Notes: generated by a model from the letters alone, not told the origin. A stretch of 64,000 bases of DNA from Gigantopelta aegis (GCF_016097555.1 NC_054701.1:5409890-5473889), one strand, 5' to 3'. Shown: positions 11,260 through 22,302, numbered from the stretch's first letter. A program made the numbers and translations.

Positions 11260-12368
11260 CAGGGGTGGGGAAAAATAAAATTGTCAATCGGTCCCGCTTG
11301 ATGTCTTCATTAACGGGGTGGGTGGGGGGGGGGGGGGGGGGGGGGGGTGTGGTGAGAGGGGGAAAAAGAAAGGAATAAAAAAAAAACAACATTTTTTTAT
11401 CACATCAGTGGGAATAAAACACCCCACAAATTGTATATATTTTACATAATGGAATAAATAATATAAAAAAGGAATAAAAGTTATGAATTTAAATCCCATA
11501 TAAAGTACGAGTATTCAGTACTGTGTCCTGAAAATTCATAAAAGATCGCACCGTTGAAGCGTTTGACAGCCTGAGCTAGCACATGTTTAGACAAAGAGAT
11601 TAATAACGTCGTCACTGATTGGATGAAATCTGACCTCTACTGGCTCTTGAAATAGCCAGTACATGTAGGCCTAGCTGTTCTGCTTACTCCCACTTGTTAA
11701 CAAGAAAGTGGAAACCTTTTGTTAATTTTAAAATCCTTTATAATTATTGGATAGACTACATTGAACAGTCAACAATAAATACATTTATTGATTATTTCAG
11801 TATATTTTATGCTATTTCAAGCAGTTTGTATTGCACAAAAGTCTCTTGCTTCCGACAGGGACACTCGACCCGACAAAGCTTCGTACATAGGTGTTGACAG
11901 GTGTTGATTATAACCAGTTGCAAACTCTGGGTCGTTTGTTTTAATTGGAGTGTAATACCTTGATGGCTCTCTCACCAAGAATGGTGTTATTGTTAACATC
12001 TGTTTTATCTCTTGACTGGCTCAGCAACTTTGACAAAATTAATGTGGATTGACACTACTGTAGGTCCGACTTCAGTGACTGACGATATATACTTAGGCAG
12101 ACTTTAAAATCACAGACGTCTGAAACACAAGCTATACTGACCACTATTTATTTATTATTTTAAATCATGCATGAGATACCGATGTCTGGGCAGGCCGGTC
12201 CACTTGACGGATAAGAATTTGTTCCAATAATAGAAATGGACAGGTGGTTCGGACCGACAAGAATGACAAAAGTGGGACCGGCAAACACACATTTTAAAAA
12301 AATAATTTCGGTCTCAGAGATCGAGAATCGGTCCCAGACCGGGAGAAAAGGGCTTTTCCCCACCCCTG
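11260..12368. mobile_element. hAT element with perfect 8-bp target duplication
   Basis: Termini CAGGGGTGGGGAAAA and complement of TTTTCCCCACCCCTG are flanked by a perfect 8-bp duplication GTGCAGCA (11252-11259, 12369-12376), diagnostic of the hAT superfamily. Subterminal CGGTCCC motifs recur in both orientations. A 28-base G run lies at about 11319-11347. A minus-strand frame at 11817-11999 (60 codons, AT-rich codons, no domain I recognise) could be a transposase remnant; otherwise non-autonomous. Confidence 0.85.
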
Positions 12369-12376
12369 GTGCAGCA

Positions 12377-13129
12377 TCCGGTGTTATGTCATGGGTCACC
12401 GATTTCCGCAGTCTCAGTTTAGCAGAGTAATTAATGCTTGATTGTTTTCAATTGTACTGTCTGGTGCAGTGCAAATTCTTTTCATCTTCAGACAAATCTC
12501 AAATACACTTAATAGTTTCCACCTTTGTTGCATCCCGTCAAAAAACCACCTATATTGACGTTGAAGGTGTGGTGCTGTGCTGTGCTGAAATACAGATCTT
12601 GAGAAGCTGGATCCATCTAACGAGAGTATCAGACTAGGGTATATATAGTCCAGTCATCATAGTTTGGTATAGTGGACTCCAGAGGATATGAGATGGTATC
12701 AATATAAAACAAAGTAAAGTCTAGAAAAGAGTAGTAGGGGCCGACCCCGCTTCCTATTTCTTCATAGAGTGGGGCAGTCAATCTTCCAGTGCTGCTAGGA
12801 CAGGCTCAGACATGTAAGAGACTAAACGCGAACAACCGTGGCGTTCCGCAGAATGGCTGTCATATGAGTCATGGAAAAACAAGTCGCCATAAGTCAGTCG
12901 GAAAAATGGCGTGGAGGCAAGGAAACTTGCTAAAAAAGACTTGCATGGTGGTGCAGGCCGCATACATCCCAGTAAAAAACTCCATATCACTGACAAAAAC
13001 AAAATGCAGGATTCCTAAGTCGAGCACATGAAAGCATGTGCAGTATGCGAAGCAAACACGTCTTACCGTGTCAAGCTCCAGGCTGGGAATGTTTTATAAT
13101 GAAATACTGACACACTGAGAGTAAAATGT
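12377..13129. other. Unassigned stretch
   Basis: No repeat pair or gene is certain here. A minus-strand frame at 12778-13002 (74 codons, ending MSEPVLAALED) has fairly balanced composition and could be an exon or transposon remnant, but it overlaps a similar plus frame and has no recognised domain. Confidence 0.25.
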
Positions 13130-13537
13130 TTAAAGGAAACATGTCACGTAACCTATATTTGGCACAAACCATGTACAATTAATTATAAATTGAATCACAT
13201 AAAAAAAAAAAATTCTAAAAAATTAATTACTTAAAATATCTCCATAAAAACCCCCCAGATACGAGCTCTTAGCAGAAATTGCCTATCTTTAATGAGCAGG
13301 GCAATCACGAGGTCCGTGACATCAGAGACGCGTCACTTGATCTGAAGCCTTACACTTAAAGCATTATTCCGTACCACTCATAAAGAATCTTAAGACTTGC
13401 ACAGCTTACCAAAACAATGAGTGTTCGTTTGCAAAACGTTTTGCCGTATCAATTTGAGCTGTTAGTAAATGAAGAAAGACACACATTTACTTAAACAGTA
13501 ATACTGAAGAAAAAAGGATAGCCGGTCGACCAATTTA

Positions 13538-14758
13538 CAGCCCGGAGCCCGAAAGTAACCCGGAGACAAAACCAAAACTCGGATGCTAATGCCGAGGTGT
13601 ATACTGTTCATATTTGGCATAAAGATACACCTCGATATGATGTATTTAAATATGTAAAAAATATAAATGTAGGACAAAAATGTTTTAGTTTTTTTTTTAG
13701 AAAATATCGCATTTTTCATGTTCGGGGCTGTACATAATGAAATCTGTATGCACAGTGTAAACAAACGCTCTAATTTACAAGGCGCTTCACTTTCATTAAC
13801 CTGACTTGTAAAACAACATAAATGACTTGAGAGTATAATCAACTTTTTAACTAAATATATTTCAATTTGCATCAATAGAACAAAATGGGGTTATAGTATT
13901 TTTCTCGCTTTAAAAAAAAAAAAGCAGCATATTATTAGGCCTATTGGTAGGGTGCGTTAGAGTAAAAACGACCACTCAAGATACCCATGTGATAATTTTC
14001 TTTTCTTTGGTACTACGTAATTGGTCAGTTTTGTAATTTTAGATGGGAAAGTCTACTTAATCAAAGGTTTTACAGCATTATTTACAGTAATGAAGCAGGA
14101 CGGCTGATAATGTCCATTAACATTGTACTATAGTCGCGACAGGTTACGCCACAATACCCTGTGATCTTAAAAAACTGGCAAGTATTTTGTACGTATGTCT
14201 AGACCGTGGTAATCACTTACCTGGTCGATACCCTGCAACATACACCTGCCAATCAGGAATCACATGTGCAGGCCACGGAAAGAAAGGACCAGTTAACTAA
14301 AACAACACTCTGATTCTCAAGTCAGCCCGTGGATGAAACATAATAGTTATTTCGACACCGACAGTAGTGGTTTATTTTGTATTGAACTTCGTGTTACTTT
14401 GGGGCTTCGGGCGATGAGGAACGTTTTTGTGACATACTTCGCCCGAAGATTAAAATCATTATTTAAAATTATTTTTGTTTTTTTTAAAAACATATTTAAA
14501 TACATCGTACTGAGATGTATCCTCATGCCAAATCCTATGTTTGTATATGCCATATTTAATTAATTATTGACGTTTCCTTCTTCGGACGGTGAATACAGAT
14601 TTTGTTATGTAGGCCTAACATGAAAAATCTCTTCTTTAAAAAAAAAATTTAAAATATTATGCTGAGGTGTATCTTTGTGCCAAATATGTACAATGTACAC
14701 CTCGGCATTCGCAACCGAGTACTGTTTTTGTCTCTGGGTAATGTTCGGGCTCCGGGCT
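13538..14758. mobile_element. Element O, inverted-repeat insertion inside the Kolobok-like copy
   Basis: Arms of about 105 bp (13538-13640 and 14658-14758) are reverse complements. They start CAGCCCGGAGCCCGAA on both strands, with TA on each side, and contain a secondary palindrome GAGGTGTAT...ATACACCTC. It splits the THAP-like frame near its C-terminal motif. A copy of repeat D (13742-14210) and a further partial arm (around 14400-14520) lie inside. Confidence 0.6.
13742..14210 (+). repeat. Dispersed repeat D, copy 2
   Basis: It matches 8790-9240 on the same strand over about 450 bp with moderate divergence (shared CTGACTTGTAAAACAACATAA, TATTATTAGGCCTATTGGTA). Non-coding; nested in element O. 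Confidence 0.65.
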
Positions 14759-14935
14759 GTAAATACTAAAATAGGCTGACACCAAAGTACTATGCGGTGT
14801 TGGTGTCCAATCTTTTGTTTTGCGATAAAATACACGCGTCTTTCTTCGGATACAATCCTTTGGAAAATGGTAAAAAGACAATCCCGATTGTTTAAACTGT
14901 TTATTTTTCCACCCAAAGGCCGCGCAGTACGGCAC
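14657..14935 (-). pseudogene. Transposase N-terminal THAP-like domain remnant
   Basis: The frame starts MPYCAAFGWKNK and continues with SFYHFPKD, RRK, a DWTP motif and SAYF. This follows the THAP zinc-finger pattern (MPxxCAAxGC...FxxFPxD...RRKxW...W.P....CSxHF), which binds DNA in P-element and Kolobok transposases. Key zinc ligands are degraded: the second Cys is Trp, and the CSxHF motif reads VSAYF. The motif is cut just downstream by element O. The start lies about 230 bp inside the right terminus of the TTAA element, as expected for its transposase. It could be a host THAP gene fragment, but the transposon context makes that unlikely. Confidence 0.65.
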
Positions 14936-15483
14936 TGCTGGACTGAAAAGATCGTAAGGCCCTTACTCCATATATAAACAGTTAACAACAATGGAAGAGT
15001 ACAGCGGCTCTGACGTCACTTCCCTTTTTTTTCCCGAACGCTCACGAATAAATATGTATAAATCGTACTTTGACGTATTTTATTGTTATAAACTTATTTG
15101 TATATTATTTTTATATCATTTTGCTTTTAAAATGAGCTATAATATGGTCTCGTGACATGTTTCCTTTAAGAGTAAAATACACACATTTGACTTAATTTGT
15201 ATTTTATACACTAAATACAAACAGAAAATGTTTCCTCTTTTGCGATAGAAGCGAGAAATACACAAACTTAATTTTGCTAAGAAAGAACGAAAATGTCGAG
15301 GCCACCATAGGCTAAAAGTAGGCATGTGGAATTATCTGTCATTTTGCAACCTTAATTGTGGTAAAAACTAAATTACATTGATATTTGTTGTTTTTATTTA
15401 TGCTATGAGATCGGTTCATAAATAAGAAAGATGTATAACAAAATTGGGATATAACAACATTATTATTTTTCCGACAGTTGCAT

Positions 15484-15546
15484 GTGTTCTAAAATGCGAC
15501 CCTCAACACTGGATCCTGTCTGAACAGGTTTAGACAGGTTTCACTG
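15484..15546 (-). mobile_element. Tigger-like MITE fragment
   Basis: It ends GGTTTAGACAGGTTTCACTG|TA. On the minus strand it matches the first ~60 bases of the family whose complete copy is at 52802-52970, including the internal GCATTTTAGAA. Confidence 0.55.
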
Positions 15547-16151
15547 TACATAAAAATTGTATTTAGATTAATATTAAAAGTTTTGCATTTAGCTCCATTT
15601 CTCACAAACTATGATTGGGAGTGGGAACTATTTTCGCATGCCCCTATCCACAGAGGTTCAGGCACGCCCACTACGGATTTAGCCTCTGACTTCGCCAGTG
15701 ACTAACTCCGGAGCAGGAGGGGGGGGGGGGGGGGGTAAGTTTGAGGTGGGCGGAATTTGGAAGAAAGCCATTTAGTACGGTCAACGCGAGCGCGGACCAA
15801 ATAGCAGACACTTCGTAAACTTGAAGTACACTGAGTGGGAGCCGTGCTCTGATTGGCTGAATTTCGATTCCTCGGTGAAGCCTGTTTTTTACCTAAGTCT
15901 ACAAAGAGTAACTGCATCCAAAAACATGTCCGGACTCTAAAATTTAACCCAAAATAGTTAAGACTGCTCGGCCAAAAGGTTTTAAGGTGATTTTGAGCAA
16001 TTGAACGGGCGCCAAAGTAAAATGCGTTAGACTGCTTATAAAAAAATAAACATAAGAATTTTGAACTGCTTCCAAAATGTTTAAAGTCTAACTAGCCCAA
16101 AAAAGAGGTTGGTACTCACGGAGGTGAAGGAGGTTGGCAAAGGGGAGGACG

Positions 16152-16625
16152 TCACGGTGAGCCGATGAAGTTGGAGGCGTCAAGATGCGGGATGCCCGGC
16201 CGGTAAGTGGATTCTGCAATCAACTTGGCTAATGCTTGATACTCTTTCCCGGCTACGATTTTGATGACTCGATGGAGGGTCGGGTTATCCATTTCTGGGA
16301 GTAGCAGTGCTTGATTATAGCTCCCACTCCGGCGTACGGTAAGACAGACTCCATGGCCATCCCGCATCGTGACGCTGTGGACGGAGAAATCTCCCTCTGA
16401 AGGGCTTGAAGGTAGCGGCATGAAGGAGCTAAGCTTCGGTTGGGTGAATAAACTCCGGACGTCCTCGATGTTAGTTTTCACTAGCTGGGAGTAGCGCGTT
16501 GGTAATTTGCCGGCCTTGAGTGACCACTGCTCCTCAGCTTCAACAACAGGTTTTTGGCGGTTGCGTCGGGGGTCCTGGCTTGACTGGTTGGTCTCCTGGT
16601 GACGCAATCGCTTTCCGCTTCGCAA
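16152..16625 (-). CDS. Unknown protein fragment in the GC-rich insertion
   Basis: A 157-codon frame that is basic at its start (KRLRHQE, RRNRQK). It then has a more globular stretch from about residue 40: LVKTNIEDVRSLF, VTMRDGHGVCLTVRR, HRVIKIVAGKEYQALAKLI. It partly overlaps the neighbouring minus-strand frame. Codon use is GC-rich, unlike the host exons nearby. Family not recognised; treat as part of the same mobile insertion. Confidence 0.4.
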   Translation of the reverse strand: MRSGKRLRHQETNQSSQDPRRNRQKPVVEAEEQWSLKAGKLPTRYSQLVKTNIEDVRSLFTQPKLSSFMPLPSSPSEGDFSVHSVTMRDGHGVCLTVRRSGSYNQALLLPEMDNPTLHRVIKIVAGKEYQALAKLIAESTYRPGIPHLDASNFIGSP

Positions 16626-17091
16626 CGGCTACCGATCGGGCCTGGGACTCGACTGCGGCACTCTTCCTAGGTGGAGGTGGCATCACAGGAGTCCCGGAGG
16701 CCGAGTTCAGAGGAGTTTGTGGGGGCGACTCCATAACTGCCTGGTTAAGGTCTTCCCCTGGTGGTTCCACTGTTGGTTCCGGCTGAGCTGGATCCTCTAG
16801 TTTCGCCGGTGTAGATCGGTGCCGGGGATGTTCATCGTAAAGGGCCGCCGCCGGCAGTTGAGCTGCCGGTTTTGCACCCCCCCGGTCCATCCCTGGCGCG
16901 TCAGTCTTCCTCCTTCTTCTCTTCCTCGGTGGCTTCTTAACCGGGTCACCGTACACCAAGGTCATGGTTGCCCGTGGCCCGGTGTACGTGACGCGGTATT
17001 CCAGCAACGCTCCGTAGGAGACCATAAGTCCCCCCAGGTGGGGGGGTAACGCGAGAGTACACTGACATACGTCCATCCTCATCGTGGTCAA
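16540..17091 (-). CDS. Unknown basic, proline-rich protein fragment in the GC-rich insertion
   Basis: A 183-codon frame opens with MTTMRMDVCQC close to the 5' (right) end of the insertion. The first ~50 residues look folded (hydrophobic/aromatic pattern, LEYRVTYTGPRATM). They are followed by a strongly basic KKPPRKRRRRK tract that could serve as a nuclear signal or nucleic-acid-binding patch, then a low-complexity Pro/Ala-rich tail. I do not recognise the family. Length and composition would suit the first protein of a retroelement, but no diagnostic motif (Cys knuckle, RT) is present. It lies in the same insertion as the frame at 16152-16625; I make no claim that the two form one product. 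Confidence 0.4.
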   Translation of the reverse strand: MTTMRMDVCQCTLALPPHLGGLMVSYGALLEYRVTYTGPRATMTLVYGDPVKKPPRKRRRRKTDAPGMDRGGAKPAAQLPAAALYDEHPRHRSTPAKLEDPAQPEPTVEPPGEDLNQAVMESPPQTPLNSASGTPVMPPPPRKSAAVESQARSVAVAKRKAIASPGDQPVKPGPPTQPPKTCC

Positions 17092-17125
17092 TTTCGAAGT
17101 GCAAGAATCGACTGCAAACTATGAT

Positions 17126-18046
17126 AAGTCATAGATTGATGAAACCTGTTTTATAGTTGTTCCTGTCAAGCCTCTGATAATTAAATGTGGGCTATGCAAA
17201 TGTTTTTTCAGGTCACCCATTTCATTTTGTATAACCCGTTACAAATATATCACTATGTGAACGGTGACAAATGATATTGTAAAATATTTTTAATATCTTG
17301 ATGTTTTTTGGCAAGAACAAAAAAATAGGTTATGCAAAACTCTAATTGTGCAACGATTCGCAAGCAAAACAATCATTGGCACAATTTTCAGAGACCTGCC
17401 TGTTCATCAGAATGAATGTGAAAAGAATTCAGAAGTAATTAATTAAACAGTTTTGCTTTTTGTTCAATGTTAAAGGTTTGCCTCTAGCTCCTTGACCATT
17501 TCTCACAAACTGTTAAGTTCTAGATATTGAAATTTGGTTTGTAGTTGAAATTATGGATATTCATCACCATGCAAGTGACAAAAGTAAAATTTTAATAAAA
17601 TTTTTAAATAGGATGATCAGTTTATCAGGTTGCATTAATATGATATGAATGCAACAACTGTATCAGTGAAACCAACTAAATTTATGGTAGGCAAGATGTT
17701 TATTTTCACAGAATTCTTGTTGGCATTAACGATGACGGTTACTGATTTTTCACATTAACAGTGGCACACAATATTAGTTGTTAACAATGCTGTACTTTCA
17801 GATGAGTGCTGAAGATAACTAAAGTTAATATGGTGCTGACCAGCTGACGAAGTGCCAAAGTAAGGACCAGAGATGGATGTCAAATGATTTTGGAGTATTA
17901 CCTTGTAATATAAAGAAATTGCCACTTTTGTCTCATGAGAATTTTGATAGTGATGCGATTTTTCTGCATTTATCTGCTTTAAGCTTCTTTTTGTTTTGTG
18001 CATAAAATGGTTTTCAAAAAGTAGACTTAATTTGATCTGGAAAGCT
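17126..18046. other. Right half of repeat J, then AT-rich sequence without a gene
   Basis: 17126-17200 continues the interrupted J copy; a further J copy is at about 17480-17600 (CATTTCTCACAAACTGTTAAG). Beyond that no supported feature. The 82-codon minus frame at 17755-18003 has no recognised domain. Confidence 0.35.
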
Positions 18047-19169
18047 CAGTGCTCTACAATGCGAGTAAAATACTCGCCATGGCAATTAAAAACATTCCCT
18101 GGCATCTAAAATATAAAATCACATTCGCCAGTTGGCGACTGTTCAATATTGTTACTTTAATCTGTAAACAAAACTGGACATCGGAAAACACACTGGACCA
18201 GTAGCAATGTATCTTCCATAAAACATGTTTTCTATCGGTAGTTTGTTGGAAAAATAAAAGTTTAAGACAAGTTAATCGGACTATGAATAACGGTGACGTT
18301 AAGGGAGGTAATACTTCGTTATGATGTTATCTCCCTTAACTTGAATTTCAAGCGTTTGGAAATAATTTGGCCCCAGTTCAGTTTTGGACCAAGTCGGTCC
18401 TGTCCCATTTAGAGCCAGGTTTTATTTATGTATTAAAATGAGATTGTTGATTCACTTTGTGTCTTTACTTGTCTGTTTCAAACTCAAACGTTGACTTATA
18501 TATGCATTATGCTGGGCTCCAATCATGTCGTGCTTATCATGATAACAATAACGACGCGTCCAGTCATGAATGTTGGAAGTCGTGTTCACCAGTGGAGGAT
18601 AAAAACATGTTTATATTTTCATGACACGACTTTAGATGGCTTTAAAGACACAACTATTTACAAAACAGTATTTACAGATTTGCAAGGCAGTATTTGATGA
18701 AAATAAATATTATTTAAACCAAAAGTAAGGTAGCTGATTGGTAACTGCTAATAACATGTTGAAGCCTGGTAATTATTATCACAATGCTTTTATTTAACTT
18801 TTAATGAGTACTGCAATTTAAATGCATATCTTAGCAGTGCCATTAAAATAGTAATTCACTTAATTTAGTTTAATAAAATTATTGGGTACAGAATTTGATA
18901 ATGATAGTTAATAGTCCTTCACTGTTTTAGTGGAACAGGACACAAACAGTAACTTAGTATTTAACAACTAGGAATTGCCCCTTCACAAGTTCATTCGAAT
19001 GTGGTCCTAATAACAATTACGGCATTAGTAATGTGCCGTAAAATGGCAGATGAATCGATTTAATTACAAGAATATATTAGCTGGCTACTAAATAAAGTGG
19101 CTGGCGACTAAAATATTGTACTATACTGGCCAGGGAAGAGTAAATTTGAACTTGCTTTGTAGAGCACTG
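18047..19169 (+). mobile_element. Element B, complete 1123-bp copy
   Basis: About 40-bp imperfect terminal inverted repeats begin CAGTGCTCTACAA on both strands. They are flanked by a perfect 5-bp duplication AAGCT (18042-18046, 19170-19174). The interior is an inverted match of 5148-7359 (minus element A) along most of its length. CAG termini suggest hAT kin, but with 5-bp rather than the usual 8-bp duplication. No transposase; the 68-codon frame at 18491-18697 is not preserved in the other copy. Confidence 0.85.
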
Positions 19170-19174
19170 AAGCT

Positions 19175-19587
19175 GAAAAATAACATATATATTTTTTAAA
19201 GGTGACTGGCCTCCACATTTCCAGTAGTATTTTAGCAAAATGTCAGCACCTAATGTGTGTTACCCATTATCATGTAACATAATGTACGATTACCATGATT
19301 TCTGTAAAACAATTTATGTTGGGTTCCGATAATCATGAGGCATGGAACTGAAAAAATATTTCACATAAATTTGAAATTTAGAGGCCTGTAGGTAGTATTA
19401 AACCAAATAACTTCTGGCTGGGTCAAAAATGTATGCAATTTTATTTCATCTAGTACCACTGTGTCAAGTCCCCCTCTAAACATTGTTTCTGTTACGCACA
19501 CCCCCCATTGTGGTGCGATTTCACCAACATTCTTTCAATCCTCCACCCCACTCCCCAAAGCAATAAATACAAGATTACATACACAGT
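19175..19587. other. Diverged repeat Q/R and AT-rich sequence
   Basis: 19255-19400 resembles 10690-10810 (GTTCCGATAATCATGAGGCA versus TTCTGATGATCATGGGGCA). No gene is seen. Confidence 0.35.
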
Positions 19588-20120
19588 AGCTGTGTTCACA
19601 CTTACACTTGTAACTAATTTAACTAAACCAGTTTAAAATGTTTAAACTAATTTAACTAAACCAGTTTAAAATGTAAGTGTGAATGCGATCTTTTAGCTAT
19701 ACGGGTATAGCTAAAACACTTAAGTACTTAAGTATGTGGTTTAGTTAAACTGACCAGTATAACTAAAACTGTTTAAATGTAAATGTGAACACAAACTGTT
19801 TTAGTTAAACTGGTATAATGCGGATATGCCAATGGTGTCATGATCACAATAAGCAGTAAGTGTGTTAGCAACAGACTCATAGTCCATTGTTTTAATGTCT
19901 TGCACAAGTGAGGATAGCTACATTTCGCCTTTAAACCAGTATAGCTATTACACGTGGGAATGCTCGTCATTTCATTTTAAAAAGGACATGGTTTAGCTAA
20001 ACCAGTGTAGTTAAAGTTTGTTTTGTTTAACAACACCACTAGAGCACCTTGATTAATTAATCATTGACTATTGGATGTCAAACATGGTTAAATCAGTTTA
20101 TCTTGAGTGTGAACACAGCT
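19588..20120. mobile_element. MITE with AGCTGTGTTCACACT termini
   Basis: Terminal inverted repeats AGCTGTGTTCACACT and complement of AGTGTGAACACAGCT enclose many copies, in both orientations, of an ACTAAACCAGTTTAA-like motif plus internal TGTGAA(C/T) repeats. This gives it extensive secondary-structure potential. A SINE fragment (20017-20087) is embedded near the right end. No coding capacity. Confidence 0.65.
20017..20087 (-). mobile_element. SINE 3'-end fragment (GTTTAACAACACC type)
   Basis: Matches the reverse complement of the tail of the tRNA-derived SINE at 52104-52420: TGTTTAACAACACCACTAGA, then TTGGATGTCAAACAT. Inserted in the MITE at 19588-20120. Confidence 0.65.
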
Positions 20121-20403
20121 TATATCAGTAGACAAACAACCTGATCAGGACTTTTATTAATTAAAAAAATAATAGGTTCCTTCTACACATTTTGTAACCA
20201 GAAAGCATACATAAAATACCCCATGCTCCTAATTGAAAAGATTTGCTGATCAATATGGCAACAGCAGGTTTCTTCTGCTTTCATAGACCCAGTCACAATT
20301 GGTATATGTTAGACAGCTAATAGATGTGGATTAAAAATTGGGGGGGGGGGGGGGGGGGATAAATTTCTTACTTTTGCTCTAATTACTTCTGACTTGTTTG
20401 CAG

Positions 20404-20529
20404 ACACAGCTTGTTGAATTCATCCCCAAGATGTTGAGCCTGGCGACAGGAGGGTCACATGATAAAGCAGAGTGGTGGCCAGAAAATGCTTCATTGGAAC
20501 AGGTGCCTGATTCCCAAATATCAAATGAG
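20404..20529 (+). CDS. NRF1/EWG-like gene, internal exon (42 codons)
   Basis: The acceptor TTTGCAG ends at 20403 and the donor GAG|GTACGA follows 20529; both phases are 0. It encodes a segment containing LVEFIPKMLS and DKAEWWPEN. The Trp-Trp-Pro motif (residues 24-26 of the visible protein) and the LRxIVxxCYxxxGRxDLL motif in the next exon recall the end of the conserved domain of NRF1, Erect wing and P3A2 transcription factors. Upstream exons must exist; none was identified with confidence, so the 5' part is missing from this description. An 18-19 base G run sits just upstream at 20341. Confidence 0.7.
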
Positions 20530-20533
20530 GTAC

Positions 20534-22302
20534 GATCAGTGCTTTTTCAGGGATAAAAATTTGTGCGAATCTCTGAATCCGATCGTGCAAGCATAAAACA
20601 TCCGAATCTATTTGGATTGGTGTGAAATATTTTCAAAACTTTATTAAATTGAATAATCAGTGAGTAAAACGTTACCGAATTAATAAAATAAAAAATAGTC
20701 TGGTTATCAAGCTTCAGTTTAAACTGGCTTCAAAAGCATAGCATACATTTGAATCTGTGCATGTTCGAAACAGTGGTTTATCGAGACTAGTCTGGCCTGG
20801 AGTCAAGCGGTGGTTGGCCCATTTCTATGAACCAAATTGCCAGTGAAGAGAACCGAAAGGAATATGTTTGTTCAGTTCTTTCATAATAACAATATTTCTC
20901 AGGAATATTTTTATTATTTAAACATACAGAATAGATGATTCAGTTCTGTTTGGTACATAAAAGGTCCACCACATCGCTATAGTTTCGCAATGCTCGCTTA
21001 TCTACATTATCTAGGTCAACTACAAACTCGATGGCCAGCTTTGATTTTCTTCTTTTAGCGGGACGCCAGTAGAACTGGGACTACTTGATTTGCGCAGGCA
21101 CTGAGCTTCTCTCGTGATTTTGAACAAATTTAACTGTCTTGATTAAGGGGTCGTGTCATATCTCCAAAACATATTTATATCCATAGAGGTATGGTTCAAC
21201 ACCTTTCCAGGAGTTTGTGGGAGATTTGTCTTGAAATTTTTACAGTGGCCAGCAGTTGGCATACACATTACATGTAAGGGGGTGTTCATAATTATGTAAT
21301 GCTCTAGGGGTAGAGAAAGAGGGTGTTGTGTTTGATTTACGTAACATTTATCAAGACTGTGTTATTTCTATTCATTACTTAGACCTAAAAAGGTGTTTTA
21401 TATTTCAATTTTTTATTTTTTTTAGCTTGGGCGGGTAAGGGTTTTGATGCCCAATACCCGCCCCCTGCACATGCACCCGTTTCCTCTTAAATCAGTATGC
21501 TCTAACATTGATTTTGTTAAACCAAAAAACCTAACTTTACCCTTTCCAAACGAAAGAATATTTATTTGAATTTGTTGATTTTAACACACATAAAATTAAG
21601 AAATGAAAAGTTCATTGTCTACGTTAGTGTATTTTATTTTAAAAATATAAACATGATCAATGTGTTACTAGTATATAAACTAAACTTTGAAAGTTCTACT
21701 AACACTTTATAAAATATTAATTCTGAAATAGGAAGGTACGATTGTCAATAATACGTTGTCAAGATCAACCCGATTTTAACGAAAGACTTTAGTACTGTAT
21801 TCTTAACCAAACATTCTTCGTACAGTGCAAGATTTCTCATTTCATTTTTTGAGACTAACCCTACAATTTCAAATCCACAAGCGCACGTTAACTGAAACTG
21901 ACAACAGGCTGTCGTTTGTGCTTTGCCGAGCAATGGCGGTACAGGCGACGAATCGAGCGTATACTTTTGACGATCTCCGTTCATAGCTAACACACAAGTT
22001 TTTTTAAAAGTGCATTTGTGCTTGTATTTCATATTTGTACATGATGTTATAATATGGTAACCAGAGAATGTAACTTTAAGTGTTCCCAAATTTAGTAAGA
22101 CATCAAACATTTCTATGTTAGTTCGCTGATATTATGTTCCTAACCTTGAATCCTGCTCTTTTAATCAATAAATCTTTTTGTCAGTTGTGAAAATTTGCTT
22201 CAGTAATATCCATACAAACATTGAACCAATGAGCAAAATACATCGGCAAAAGTATCCCATGCACTGTTTATGAATGAGCAATCTTCGAAAAGTAATGGGT
22301 TA
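20534..22302. other. Intron 1 (visible), left part
   Basis: AT-rich intron sequence with no identified repeat pair up to 22302. A minus-strand frame of 121 codons at 21745-22110 is unusually long for such AT-rich DNA. It is cysteine-bearing (TACCQFQLTCACG), but I recognise no domain, and it has no splice or partner evidence. It may be a decayed transposon frame or chance. Confidence 0.3.

Larger units (their letters stand above)
13134..15165 (-). mobile_element. Kolobok-like DNA transposon, decayed, TTAA-flanked
   Basis: TTAA at 13130-13133 and 15166-15169 flanks inverted ends AGGAAACATGTCACG and complement of CGTGACATGTTTCCT (the match extends, with mismatches, to about 25 bp). Reading inward from the right end, a minus-strand frame at 14935-14657 begins with a THAP-like domain. 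TTAA targets combined with THAP-bearing transposases are features of the Kolobok superfamily. The copy is interrupted by element O at 13538-14758 and lacks a long catalytic frame, so it is dead. Confidence 0.7.
15616..17114 (-). mobile_element. GC-rich 1.5-kb insertion with 11-bp target duplication
   Basis: The sequence CAAACTATGAT occurs at 15605-15615 and again at 17115-17125, and the two flanks together rebuild dispersed repeat J (compare 10895-10960). The 1499 bp between is markedly GC-richer than everything around it and carries two long minus-strand open frames. No terminal inverted repeats are visible. An 11-bp duplication without inverted ends favours target-primed or other retro-type insertion. 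The family is not recognised; the element looks partial. A G run lies at about 15719-15735. Confidence 0.65.

Noticed and set aside
11198-11499. Proline-run proteins on the minus strand across 11319-11347
   Set aside because: The proline run is the reverse strand of a poly-G tract; frames are compositional and lie in a hAT element.
10993-15548. A single 4.5-kb Tigger element bounded by CAGTGAAACCTGTC at 10993 and its complement at 15546
   Set aside because: The left piece shows its own decayed right end near 11148, and the right piece matches the start of the short MITE at 52802. Two separate fragments explain the data better, and no pogo-type transposase is seen between.
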